In this document: positions 44,817-53,392 of the stretch, one piece after another
Layout of the letters: each line of letters starts with the position of its first letter
How positions within the stretch are numbered: position 1 is the stretch's first letter
NCBI GenBank assembly: GCA_947453725.1
Contig: CANGHH010000007.1
Location: forward strand, 170,401-234,400
Direction of reading: 5' to 3'
Length of the DNA stretch: 64,000 bases
DNA from: Betaproteobacteria bacterium
Lineage (GTDB): Bacteria > Pseudomonadota > Gammaproteobacteria > Burkholderiales > Burkholderiaceae_C
Position numbers and translations under genes: made by a program
The notes under the pieces: generated by a model
What the model was told of the DNA's origin: nothing
What the model saw: only the letters and a program-made list of their open reading frames with translations
Database searches by the model: none

Positions 44817-45299
44817 ATGACCACCCTGGCTCTCACCGTCAATGGCCAATCCGTCGAGCGCGACGTGCCCGACAACACCCTGCTGGTGACCTATCTGCGC
44901 GAGTCGCTGGGTCTGACCGGCACCCACGTCGGCTGCGACACCACCCAGTGCGGCGCCTGCACGGTGCGGCTGAACGGCCAGGCCGTGAAGTCCTGCACCG
45001 TGCTCGTCGCCCAGGTGCAGGGCGCCGCCGTCACGACCATCGAAGGCCTGGCTACCGGCGGCCGGCTGCACCCGGTGCAGCAGGCTTTCAAGGAACAACA
45101 CGCGCTGCAGTGCGGCTTCTGCACGCCGGGCATGGTGATGGCGGCGGTCGACCTGATCGAACACCACCCCGGCCCGCTGACGCCCGAGTTCGTGCGCAGC
45201 GAGCTGGAAGGCAATCTGTGCCGCTGCACCGGCTACCACAACATCGTCAAGGCCATCGTGATGGTCGCCGCCACCCAGCCCGTTGCCGCAGCCGCCTAG
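44817..45299 (+). CDS. Molybdenum hydroxylase 2Fe-2S subunit
   Basis: 160 aa from the ATG at 44817. The plant-type ferredoxin domain has Cys in [12 protein letters not shown] and a fourth Cys in VKSCTVLV; the helical domain has CGFCTPGM and [11 protein letters not shown]. Both [2Fe-2S] clusters are thus complete. It carries electrons from the Mo site to the FAD subunit. It is 11 bp after the large subunit gene. Confidence 0.94.
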   Translation: MTTLALTVNGQSVERDVPDNTLLVTYLRESLGLTGTHVGCDTTQCGACTVRLNGQAVKSCTVLVAQVQGAAVTTIEGLATGGRLHPVQQAFKEQHALQCGFCTPGMVMAAVDLIEHHPGPLTPEFVRSELEGNLCRCTGYHNIVKAIVMVAATQPVAAAA

Positions 45300-45312
45300 T
45301 CCGCCGTCACCC

Positions 45313-46128
45313 ATGTACCCCACCACCTACCACCGCCCCGCCAGCGCCGCCGACGCCGCCGCCCTGTTCGCGGCCCAGGACGATGCGGCTTTCCTGTCCG
45401 GCGGCCACACCCTGCTGCCGACGATGAAGCTGGGCCTGGCGCGGCCCGCCGCGCTGATCGACCTGTGCGCGATTCCCGGCTTGAGCGGCGTCAGCCTGCA
45501 AGGCACGACGCTGACCATCGGCGCCACCACCCGCCACGCCGACGTCGCGGCAGCGGCCGAGGTGCAGCGGCTGATCCCGGCGCTGGCCGGTCTGGCCGGC
45601 TCGATCGGCGACCGCCAGGTGCGCCACCGCGGCACCATCGGCGGCTCGGTCGCCAACAACGACCCGTCGGCCGACTACCCGGCCGCCGTGCTGGGCCTTG
45701 GCGCCACGGTGCGCACCGACCGCCGTTCGCTGGCCGCCGACGATTACTTCGTCGGCCTTTACACCACGGCGCTGGAGCCCGGCGAGATCGTGCTGGCTGT
45801 CGATTTCCCGCTGCCGCTGGCCGCCGGCTATGCCAAGTTCCGCAGCCCGTCGTCGCGCTACGCGGTGGCGGCGGTCTTCGTCGCCCGCACCGCGCAGGGC
45901 GTGCGGGTGGCGGTGACCGGCGCCGGCGCGCAGGGCGTCTTCCGCGCCACGGCCTTCGAAGCCGCGCTGGACCGCGACTTCAGCGCCGCCGCGCTGGCCG
46001 GCCTGACGGTGCCCGAGTCCGAGCTGGTCGACGACCTGAACGGCAGCGCCGCCTACCGCGCCAACCTGGTGGCCGTGCTGGCCCGCCACGCGGTGCAGAA
46101 CCTGGGCCGCGTGGTGCTGCTCAAGTGA
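45313..46128 (+). CDS. Molybdenum hydroxylase FAD-binding subunit
   Basis: About 271 aa from the ATG at 45313 (MYPTTYHRP). The FAD motifs are SGGHTLLPTMKL and the GSIGDRQVRHRGTIGGSVA stretch, followed by NNDPSADYPAAV. A CO dehydrogenase medium-subunit-like C-terminal domain completes it. It passes electrons on to an acceptor that is not encoded here. It is 37 bp upstream of the UbiD gene. Confidence 0.93.
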   Translation: MYPTTYHRPASAADAAALFAAQDDAAFLSGGHTLLPTMKLGLARPAALIDLCAIPGLSGVSLQGTTLTIGATTRHADVAAAAEVQRLIPALAGLAGSIGDRQVRHRGTIGGSVANNDPSADYPAAVLGLGATVRTDRRSLAADDYFVGLYTTALEPGEIVLAVDFPLPLAAGYAKFRSPSSRYAVAAVFVARTAQGVRVAVTGAGAQGVFRATAFEAALDRDFSAAALAGLTVPESELVDDLNGSAAYRANLVAVLARHAVQNLGRVVLLK

Positions 46129-46165
46129 GCACCCGGCGCCCGCAATCCCTGACGAGACCTTCCTG

Positions 46166-47818
46166 ATGACCAGCCCCAAAGTCCCCGACGCCCCCGGCGC
46201 ACCGACCGATTTCCAGGAACACCTGGCCCGCCTGGAAGCCCGCGGGCTGGTCACACGCATAACCCGACCGATCAACAAGGACACCGAACTGCACCCGCTG
46301 ATGCGCTGGCAGTTCCAGGGCGGCTTGCATGAAAGCGAACGTCGCGCCTTCGTCTTCACCAACGTCGTCGGTGCCCGGGGCGAGCGCTACGACATCCCGG
46401 TCGTCGTCGGCGGACTGGCCGCTTCGACCGAGATCTACGCGGCCGGCCTCGGTGTCGGCGTGGCCGACATCGGCGCGGTCTGGACCCGCGCGATGGCCGC
46501 GCCGATCGCGCCCGTGATGGTCACCGAAGCGCCGTGCCAGGAAGTCGTCCAGCTGGGCGAGGCCTTGACCGCCGAGGGTGGCGGCCTGGCCGGCCTGCCG
46601 GTGCCGATCTCGACGCCGGGCTTCGACGCCGCGCCTTACCTGACGGCCACCCTGTGCGTCACCAAGGACCCGGACAACGGCATCCAGAACATGGGCACCT
46701 ACCGCGCCGGCCTGAAGGCCAACGACCGCCTGGGCGTGCGCATGGCGACCCGGCTGAGCGGCGCCGGCGGCTACCAGCACTGGCTGAAGTACCAGAAACT
46801 GGGGCAGCCGATGCCCTGCGCCATCGTCCTGGGCTGTGCGCCGGCGGTGCTGTTCACCGGGCCGCAGAAGCTGCCGATCGACGTCGATGAGATGGGCGTG
46901 GCCGGTGGCCTGATGGGCCAGGCGGTGCGCACCGTGCGTTGCAAGACCGTCGACCTCGTGGTGCCGGCCGACGCCGAGATCGTCATCGAAGGCCTGATCG
47001 ATACCGAACTGCTGGAACCCGAAGGCCCCTTCGGCGAGAGCCACGGCCACATCGCGCTGGAAGACTTCAACCTGTCGATGCGTGTCACCGCCATCACGCG
47101 CAAGCGCCAGCCGGTGTTCGTCTCTATCGTCAGCCAGGTCACGCCCAGCGAATCGTCGGTGCTGAAGAAGTCGGCCTACGAGGCCTTGTTTCTCGACCAT
47201 CTGCAGCACGCGCTGGGCGTGCGCGGCATCCAGCGCGTCGAGATGCACGAGCCGCTGACCAATCTGCGCCCGGTGCTGTTCCTGCAGTTCGACCGCAGCG
47301 CGCCGAAAACCGAGATCTGGCGCGGCATGCAGGGCGCGGCCACGCTGCAGTCGCAATGTGGCAAGGTGGTCATCGCGGTGTCGGAAGACATCAACCCGCA
47401 GAACGCCGACGCGGTGTTCTGGTCGCTGGCCTACCGCTGCAACTTCCTCGACGACCTGCTGGTGGTGCCCAACCGCGCCGGCGGTCACGGCCCCAAGTCA
47501 GGCCGCGTGCCGACCGAAGGCACGCTGCTGATCGATGCCACGCTGAAGCTCGACATGCCGCCGCTGGCCCTGCCCACCGAGCCCTATATGCGCGGCGCGA
47601 TGGCCATCTGGAACGAGCTGAAGCTGCCGCGGCTGTCGCCGCAGGCGCCCTGGCACGGCTACTCGCTGGGCGACTGGGCGCCCGAGTGGACGGCCTATGC
47701 CGAAGCCGCCGTGGCCGGCGACTGGCGCGACACCGGCGAGGCGAGCTACGCCCGCCGCCGCGGCGGCCTGCGCCCCGAAACGCCGACGCGCGAAGCCGAA
47801 GGTCGCGGCAAGAAGTGA
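46166..47818 (+). CDS. UbiD-family prenylated-FMN decarboxylase
   Basis: 550 aa. The UbiD fold shows GTYRAGLKANDRLGVRM, carrying the active-site Arg, and EPEGPFGESHGH, carrying the conserved Glu pair of the E-R-E/D triad. Such enzymes reversibly decarboxylate aromatic, heteroaromatic or acrylic acids and need prenyl-FMN made by UbiX, for which no gene lies in the window. It is 37 bp after the FAD subunit. The C-terminal tail is Arg/Glu/Lys-rich. It could act before or after the hydroxylation step. Confidence 0.92.
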   Translation: MTSPKVPDAPGAPTDFQEHLARLEARGLVTRITRPINKDTELHPLMRWQFQGGLHESERRAFVFTNVVGARGERYDIPVVVGGLAASTEIYAAGLGVGVADIGAVWTRAMAAPIAPVMVTEAPCQEVVQLGEALTAEGGGLAGLPVPISTPGFDAAPYLTATLCVTKDPDNGIQNMGTYRAGLKANDRLGVRMATRLSGAGGYQHWLKYQKLGQPMPCAIVLGCAPAVLFTGPQKLPIDVDEMGVAGGLMGQAVRTVRCKTVDLVVPADAEIVIEGLIDTELLEPEGPFGESHGHIALEDFNLSMRVTAITRKRQPVFVSIVSQVTPSESSVLKKSAYEALFLDHLQHALGVRGIQRVEMHEPLTNLRPVLFLQFDRSAPKTEIWRGMQGAATLQSQCGKVVIAVSEDINPQNADAVFWSLAYRCNFLDDLLVVPNRAGGHGPKSGRVPTEGTLLIDATLKLDMPPLALPTEPYMRGAMAIWNELKLPRLSPQAPWHGYSLGDWAPEWTAYAEAAVAGDWRDTGEASYARRRGGLRPETPTREAEGRGKK

Positions 47819-47857
47819 AGCGCCTGCCGCGCTAGAACGTCAACCTGGACCGCACCG

Positions 47858-48550
47858 ATGGACGCCGCCGAAACCCGACTCGCCCCGCTGCAGCAGCCTT
47901 CCGCGCCGTTGCGCAGCAAGATCATCGCGGCCATCCGCAGCGCCATCGAGACCGGCCTGTGGCAACCGGGCCGGCGCCTGGTCGAGAAAGACCTCTGCGA
48001 ACAGCTGTCGGTCAGCCGCACCTCGCTGCGCGAGGCGCTGCGCGAACTGCAGGCCGAGGGCATTCTCGACGACGCCGGCAGCCGCGGCCTGTCGGTCAGC
48101 GCCATCTCGGAACACGACGCGCGCAACATCTACCGCATGCGCGCGGTGCTCGAAGCGATGGCGGTCGAGCAGTTCATCGATACGGCCAGCGACGCCGAGT
48201 TCCACGCCCTGGTGCAGGATGCCAAGGTGCTGACCCGCGCCTACTGCGCCGGCGTGCTGCACGATGTGCTGATCGCCAAACGCGACTTCTACCGCCGCAT
48301 CTGCACTGGCGCGGCCAACCCGATCGCGCTGGAAGTCATCGAGCGACTGGTCCTGCGGACCTCCAGCCTGCGCGCTCGCTCGCTGGTGCGCAAGCCGCGC
48401 CAGGCGCAGAGCGTTGCCGAGATCGAGGCCCTGGTGCAGGCCATCGTCGCGCGCGATGCCGCCGCGGCACGGCAGGCCGCGATGGCGCATGTCGACAACG
48501 CCGCGCGTTCGGCGCTCGACCACGGTCTGCCGCCCGCCGCGTCGGCTTGA
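47858..48550 (+). CDS. GntR-family regulator, FCD subgroup
   Basis: 230 aa. The winged helix holds PGRRLVEKDLCEQLSVSRTS and REALRELQAEG (about 30-70), and the all-helical FCD domain has the metal-type positions in NIYRMRAVLEAMAVE and AKRDFYRRI. It is the tenth gene of the cluster, 39 bp after ubiD, and is the obvious candidate regulator. The inverted repeats at 37971-38005 before the first gene are its probable target. Confidence 0.88.
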   Translation: MDAAETRLAPLQQPSAPLRSKIIAAIRSAIETGLWQPGRRLVEKDLCEQLSVSRTSLREALRELQAEGILDDAGSRGLSVSAISEHDARNIYRMRAVLEAMAVEQFIDTASDAEFHALVQDAKVLTRAYCAGVLHDVLIAKRDFYRRICTGAANPIALEVIERLVLRTSSLRARSLVRKPRQAQSVAEIEALVQAIVARDAAAARQAAMAHVDNAARSALDHGLPPAASA

Positions 48551-48575
48551 TCCACCCCATAGAAAGGCCGCCGCC

Positions 48576-49394
48576 ATGATCGCCACCACTTCACGTCGCC
48601 GGGTCCTGAGCTGGCTCGGCGCCGCCGCCGCCGGCAGTGCCGCCGACTCCGCCACGCCGGCTGCGCTGCCAGCCGGCGCTGCCGGCGCGCTGGCCCCGAC
48701 GGGCCGCCTGCGGGCCTCGATCAACCTCGGCAACCCGATCCTGGCGCGCCAGGACGCCGCCAGCGGCGAGGTCCTGGGCGTCTCGGTGGACCTGGCCCGC
48801 GCGCTGGCCGAACAGCTCGGGTTGCCGCTGGAACTGAAGGTCTTCGACGCCGCGGCCAAGTCGGTCGAGGCGGTGACCAGCGAGCAGGCCGACATCGGCT
48901 TCTTCGCCGTCGATCCGCTGCGCGGCGAGGGCATCCGGTTTTCCGCGCCCTATGTGCTGATCGAGGGGGCCTACCTCGTGAAGGAGGCCTCGCCGCTGAC
49001 CGACAAGGCCCAGGTCGACCGCGCCGGCACGACGGTGATGGTCGGCAAGGGCAGCGCCTACGACCTCTACCTGAGCCGCGAGATCAAGGCCGCCCAGCTG
49101 CTGCGGGCGCCCACCTCGCCGGCGGTGGTCGACGCCTTCCTGGCGCAGGGCGCCGATGTGGCGGCCGGTGTCAAGCAGCAGCTGGAGAGCGACGCGCTGC
49201 GGCTGGGCGGGCTGCGCCTGCTGCCGGGCCGCTTCATGGTCATCGAGCAGGCGATGGGCGTCCCGGCGGGCCGTGGCGAGCTGGCCCAGGCGGCCTTGAA
49301 GGCATTCGTCGAGCGCGCCAAGGCCAGCGGTTTCGTCGCCGAAGCCTTGAAGCGCCACGCCATCCAGGGCGCGCTGGTGGCGCCGGCGGCCTGA
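48576..49394 (+). CDS. Amino-acid-type (PBPb) binding protein with a Tat-like leader
   Basis: 272 aa from the ATG at 48576. The leader TSRRRVLSWLGAAAAG looks like a twin-arginine signal. The mature part LRASINLGNPILARQDAASG and ITFxxPY-type segments (IRFSAPYVLIEGAYLV) fit family 3 solute-binding proteins. No family 3 permease or ATPase is adjacent. It is 25 bp after the GntR gene and probably ends the cluster. Confidence 0.82.
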   Translation: MIATTSRRRVLSWLGAAAAGSAADSATPAALPAGAAGALAPTGRLRASINLGNPILARQDAASGEVLGVSVDLARALAEQLGLPLELKVFDAAAKSVEAVTSEQADIGFFAVDPLRGEGIRFSAPYVLIEGAYLVKEASPLTDKAQVDRAGTTVMVGKGSAYDLYLSREIKAAQLLRAPTSPAVVDAFLAQGADVAAGVKQQLESDALRLGGLRLLPGRFMVIEQAMGVPAGRGELAQAALKAFVERAKASGFVAEALKRHAIQGALVAPAA

Positions 49395-49402
49395 GCGTCG
49401 TC

Positions 49403-49436
49403 GCCCAGCGCCGTCTCGGCCCGCGCTGTGCTGGGC
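49403..49436 (+). terminator. Possible terminator hairpin after the hydroxylase/UbiD cluster
   Basis: GCCCAGC (49403-49409) and GCTGGGC (49430-49436) pair across a 20-base loop, 9 bases after the last stop. There is no T-run. The rest of the 49395-49593 gap shows no gene. Confidence 0.3.
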
Positions 49437-49593
49437 GGGTCGGCTTCGGGGTCTTGTTCCGGGTTTTGGCCTCGGCCTGGAGCACCGACAATCGGCTGGC
49501 GCCTGCGCCCAGTGCCGGCCCGCCGCAGGGGCCGGCCCAAGCCCCAACGCGCAGCCGCGCCGCGGCCCGCGGTCCTGACCTTCGACCACCGCT

Positions 49594-51528
49594 GTGGCCT
49601 TCCGGCCATCCCCGCCCTTGCAGCCCCGCCCACCGCCGACGCCCGAACCCGAAGTGACCGCCGAGGCGCCGCAGCGCCGCCGGGCCGGACGCCGGCGCTG
49701 GCGGCGCAGCCCGCGCCGCATCGGCATGCCGCAGGCCATCGCGTTGTCGCTGCTGGTGCATGGCGCCGCGCTGCTGCTGCAGCCCCAGACCGCGCCGGCT
49801 CCGGCAGATGCAGGGCCCTTGCCGCTGCCGGCCGCACCCGGCCTGAGCCTGGTGCTGGTCCCGCTGCCGCCAGCCGAGTCCGCCCCGACCGCGCCGACGG
49901 CCCCGCAGCAGCCCGGCCCGGCGATGCCGCCGCTGCTGGCCAGCGCCACGGCCGATGCGCGATCCGCTGCGCCGCCGGTTGAGCCGCCGCAAGCCGCTGC
50001 ACCCCCACCCCCGCCCGCGTTGCCGCCGGCCCCACCGGTTGTCGTCGCGCCGCTGGCCGTGCCGCCGGCCGCCCAGACGCCGCCGCCACCGCCACCGCCA
50101 CCGCCACCGCCACCGCCACCGCCACCGCCACCGCCACCGCAGCCAGCGACCGAGGCCGTTGCCGCCCTGGTGCCGCCGGTGCCGTTGCCGATGCTGGTGG
50201 CCGCCTCGCCGGTGGTCGTGGCGCCCCCCGAGACGCGGGCCAGCGATGCCGCGGCGTCACACGACCTCGTGCGCTTGGCAGCCGTCGAGGCGGTCCGCGA
50301 ACGGGCGCTGGAAGACGCCCGCGAGCAGGCCCGTTCAGCCGCTGCGCTGCAGGAGCAGGCAAAACTGGAACGCGAAAAGGCCGCCCGCGAACAGGCCCTG
50401 GAAGCCACGCGGCTGGCGGCCCGGCAAGAGGCGCTGCGCCAGGAAGCGCTGCGGCAGGAAGCCGTCCGTCAGGCGCGTGAGCGCGAGGCCCTGCTTGCCG
50501 AGTCCGTGCGTCAGGAACAAGCCCGCAACGAAGCGGCCCGCGTCGAGGCCGCGCGCCAGGAGGCGCAGCGCAGCGAAGCGGTCCGGCAAGAGACGCTGCG
50601 CGCAGAGGCGGCGCGTCAGGACGGGCTGCGTTTGGAAGCCCAGCGCCAGGAGGTGGCGCGACTGGGCCGCGAGGCGGCAGCCCGAGCAGAGCGCGAGGCC
50701 CTGCGTGCCGAGGCCGTGCGTCAGGAACAAGTTCGCAACGAGGCGGCCCGCCTCGAGGCCGCGCGCCAGGAAGCGCAGCGTGCGGAGGCGGCGCGGCAAG
50801 AGCAGTTGCGCAACGAAGCGGCCCGGCAGGAAGCCGCGCGCCAGGAAGCGGCCCGGCAGGAAGCGCTGCGGCAGGCGCAGGCCGCCGAAGCGCGGCGCCA
50901 GGTGGCCGAGAACGAAGCCCGGGCCCGGCTTGAAGCCGAGGCGCGCGCGCGTGCCGCCGCTGAAGCCGATACGCGCGCCCGGGCCGAGGCCGAGGCCGCG
51001 CGGTCCCGGGCCGAAGGCGAAGCCCGTCTGGCGGCCGATGCGGCCCGCCGTCAGGCCGATGCGCTTGCCGTCGCTGCCCGCCAGGCCGCCTTGCCGCTGC
51101 CGCCACGGCCGGCACCCGCCGAGCCGCCGCGCAGCGGCTTGCAGGTGCCGCTACCGACACCCGGTCTGCGGCGCCGCGTGCTGATCAACCGCACCGACCG
51201 CGACCCGGCCGTTGTGATGTACGCCGAAGGCTGGCGCCAGAAGATCGAGGTCAATGCCACGCTGGACGGGGTCCGGGGCGAGGCCGCGGGCAGCTTCGAA
51301 AGCCCCCTGGTGACGGTGGCGCTGCGCAGCGACGGCACGGTCGAGAGCGTGACCATCAACCGCAGCAGCGGATCGGCTGCCGTGGACGAAGCGGTCAGGC
51401 GCATCGTGCAGCAGCAGGCGCCCTATGCCCGTTTCCCGTCCGGCCTGGCGGAGGACCTGGATGTGCTGGAAATTCGACGGGTCTGGACCTTCGACGCGGC
51501 GGTCAGGCTCTTCCCCGGCACGCGCTGA
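49594..51528 (+). CDS. TonB/TolA-like energy-transducing protein with proline tract and coiled coil
   Basis: About 644 aa from a GTG. A basic N-terminus is followed by one membrane helix IALSLLVHGAALLLQ (about 48-62) typical of TonB/TolA proteins. Then come a Pro-rich stretch (about 65-215, including an uninterrupted run of 20-odd prolines), a long Arg/Glu/Ala/Gln coiled coil (about 225-490) like TolA domain II, and a C-terminal TonB-type domain (about 535-644; VTVALRSDGTVESVTINRSSG and DEAVRRIV). It spans the periplasm to reach an outer-membrane partner. No exbB, exbD or tol genes are adjacent. Confidence 0.82.
   Translation: MAFRPSPPLQPRPPPTPEPEVTAEAPQRRRAGRRRWRRSPRRIGMPQAIALSLLVHGAALLLQPQTAPAPADAGPLPLPAAPGLSLVLVPLPPAESAPTAPTAPQQPGPAMPPLLASATADARSAAPPVEPPQAAAPPPPPALPPAPPVVVAPLAVPPAAQTPPPPPPPPPPPPPPPPPPPPQPATEAVAALVPPVPLPMLVAASPVVVAPPETRASDAAASHDLVRLAAVEAVRERALEDAREQARSAAALQEQAKLEREKAAREQALEATRLAARQEALRQEALRQEAVRQAREREALLAESVRQEQARNEAARVEAARQEAQRSEAVRQETLRAEAARQDGLRLEAQRQEVARLGREAAARAEREALRAEAVRQEQVRNEAARLEAARQEAQRAEAARQEQLRNEAARQEAARQEAARQEALRQAQAAEARRQVAENEARARLEAEARARAAAEADTRARAEAEAARSRAEGEARLAADAARRQADALAVAARQAALPLPPRPAPAEPPRSGLQVPLPTPGLRRRVLINRTDRDPAVVMYAEGWRQKIEVNATLDGVRGEAAGSFESPLVTVALRSDGTVESVTINRSSGSAAVDEAVRRIVQQQAPYARFPSGLAEDLDVLEIRRVWTFDAAVRLFPGTR
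50083..50140 (+). repeat. Hexanucleotide repeat (CCGCCA), nine copies, coding for polyproline
   Basis: Nine perfect CCGCCA units (50083-50136) plus a partial unit lie in frame in the TonB/TolA-like gene. Each slipped unit adds or removes two prolines without changing frame. Confidence 0.9.
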
Positions 51529-51540
51529 GCGGATGACGCG

Positions 51541-52905
51541 CTAGAAGGCGTACCAGGGACCGTTCACCGCCAAGGCCTGGCCCCAGATCGAGGTGTAGAC
51601 GCTGCGGCCGTAGAAGAAGGGCAGGCCCCAGACGAAAGCTCCCGGGCTGGCGCTGCCCGCGGCACCGCCCAGCGTCGCGAAGGCCGTGTTGGCGCTGGCG
51701 AACAGCAGGTCGGCGCTGACGATGCGCACGCTCGCACCGGCCTGCACGCCCAAGCCGTCATTCAGCGTGGCCGCCAGGAGCTGCGGCGTGCCGGGGCAGA
51801 ACCAGTTGCTGCCCGCACCGGCACCCGCGCAGGCCGTGCTGATGCTGCTGCCATCGAAGAAGTAGCCGTTGGATCCGCTGTCGATGTAGCTGTTCGGGTA
51901 GACGCCGCTGCCCGCGCGGGTGCTGATGTACAGGTAGTCGTCAAGCGATGGATTGGTCTCGACGTGCAGGACCGCGCCGCCGATGGGCAGCTGGTTGTTG
52001 GGCTGTGTGCCGATGCCGAACACCAGTCGCCCGCGCGCCACCGAAGCACCGGTGTCGGCCAGCGCCGGCAGGGCCAGGATGGTGCCGTTGTTGTTGACGG
52101 CGAAGTGGGCGACCGGGTTCTGCACCTGCTGATCGGCCCGCACCGCAGCCGGCACGCAGGCTCCGGCCGCGTTGCAGCTGTAATAGAGCGTGTAGGTGCC
52201 GCTGTAATTGCCCAGCTCGCACAACAGGCCGCAGTCGTATCGCAGCATGCCCACACCCAGCACACCCTTGGCCTGCAGCTTGCCCAGGGTGTTCAGCATG
52301 TCGCCGTTGGCTGCGGCCAGGCAGTCGCTGGTGGCTGGCAGTTGGGCCGGCGAGCTGTCATCGATGATCTGCATCGGCAGGCCGCTGGCCCGCTCACCGG
52401 CGATGCTGAGATCGGCCGTTGCCATCGGGCCCCAGACCGCTCCCACCACGAAGGGGTAGCACTCCGCCAGCGTGCCGCCAGAGGCTGTCATGGCCGGCAG
52501 GTTCAGGCTCGCCACCGTGCTGCGCAGCAGACGCAGGCCCACCGAGCCGGTGTCCAGGAACACATGGTCGATGGTCGCGCAGGCGGTGCTCGAGCCCGGG
52601 GCGCAGACCTTCACGGTCACGTAGGGCAGGTTGGCCACGCCCATCGAAAAGCCCGCTGCCGGCCCGGCGTCGACGACGACCTCGGTCGTGTTGCTGCCCT
52701 GCGGCTGGCTCAGCACGACCTCGGTCCCGTTGACGACACCGCTGACACCGGGGCCGGTCAGTGTGGTCTCTGTGGAATTGCCGCTCCCGCCGCAGGCCGA
52801 CAAGGCCACGACCGCCGCCGGTAGCGCCCATGCCCAGGCACGCGCCCAGGACCAGCCTCGCCGGCGCCAGCCGCGTTGCCGGGCCTCGGCTTCAGCGGAC
52901 CGCAT
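51541..52905 (-). CDS. DUF3443 lipoprotein with pepsin-like aspartate motifs
   Basis: About 454 aa from the ATG at 52905 (52923 and 52959 are alternative starts in frame). A hydrophobic leader ends in a lipobox VALSAC (Cys about residue 38). The body matches the DUF3443 family by its pairing with DUF2844. VFLDTGSVGL (Asp about 118) and SYIDSGSNGYFF (Asp about 342) look like the two D[TS]GS motifs of bilobal aspartic proteases, with KGVLGVGM between them like the pepsin GILGLG segment. Another DTGAS lies at about 284. It is the last gene of the cytochrome operon and ends 12 bp from the converging TonB-like gene. Confidence 0.8.
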   Translation of the reverse strand: MRSAEAEARQRGWRRRGWSWARAWAWALPAAVVALSACGGSGNSTETTLTGPGVSGVVNGTEVVLSQPQGSNTTEVVVDAGPAAGFSMGVANLPYVTVKVCAPGSSTACATIDHVFLDTGSVGLRLLRSTVASLNLPAMTASGGTLAECYPFVVGAVWGPMATADLSIAGERASGLPMQIIDDSSPAQLPATSDCLAAANGDMLNTLGKLQAKGVLGVGMLRYDCGLLCELGNYSGTYTLYYSCNAAGACVPAAVRADQQVQNPVAHFAVNNNGTILALPALADTGASVARGRLVFGIGTQPNNQLPIGGAVLHVETNPSLDDYLYISTRAGSGVYPNSYIDSGSNGYFFDGSSISTACAGAGAGSNWFCPGTPQLLAATLNDGLGVQAGASVRIVSADLLFASANTAFATLGGAAGSASPGAFVWGLPFFYGRSVYTSIWGQALAVNGPWYAF

Positions 52906-53392
52906 CGAGTGCGCCAGCGCCATCGGGCAGCAGCGAGCGCAGGTAGGCTCGTCCGACATGGGCCTGCAGGTGGGCGTTCGATTCGACGACCAGGTCGCCC
53001 TGCTGCACGGTGAAGCCGTGCATCACGCCGCTGCGCTGTTGCATCGCCCGCCTGCCGGCCTGCGCATAGGGCGCGAAGTGCTCGCCCAGCAGCTGGTCCA
53101 GCCGCGGCTTGCTGCGGGTGTTCCAGGCGAGGGCGTAGACGCGGCCGTCGGGGCCGACGAACTGGCGGATGGTCGAGCTGTCGGGCAGCCTCAGCGTCTG
53201 GACGCTGAGGCCCGGTGCGGTTACCGCCGCGGCAGCAGCGCGGGCCGGCCCGCGCGTGGCCGCCAGGCGGACGGCATCCGCGTCGATGCTGTCGGCCCGC
53301 CCGCCCAGCGCGGCAGCGGCAGGCAGCGCCACGGCCGCGGTGGACGCGAGCAGCCACCGCCGCCAGCACCCGAGGGGATCAAGGATGGACAC
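52892..53392 (-). CDS. DUF2844 periplasmic protein
   Basis: 166 aa from a GTG at 53392, which gives a good signal peptide (WLLASTAAVALPAAAALGG). The mature protein has the DUF2844 pattern: FVGPDGRVYALAWNT followed by the LLGEHFAPYA segment and a C-terminal GRAYLRSLLPDG. Function is unknown; the family is usually next to DUF3443 in Burkholderiales. It overlaps the CcmI-like gene by 14 bp and the DUF3443 gene by 14 bp, so translation of the three is coupled. Confidence 0.85.
   Translation of the reverse strand: MSILDPLGCWRRWLLASTAAVALPAAAALGGRADSIDADAVRLAATRGPARAAAAAVTAPGLSVQTLRLPDSSTIRQFVGPDGRVYALAWNTRSKPRLDQLLGEHFAPYAQAGRRAMQQRSGVMHGFTVQQGDLVVESNAHLQAHVGRAYLRSLLPDGAGALDAVR

Noticed and set aside
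40652..47818. Naming the cluster as the furoate (hmf) pathway
   Set aside because: No furoyl-CoA synthetase or CoA-dependent partner is present. Only the general enzyme classes match, so the substrate is left open.
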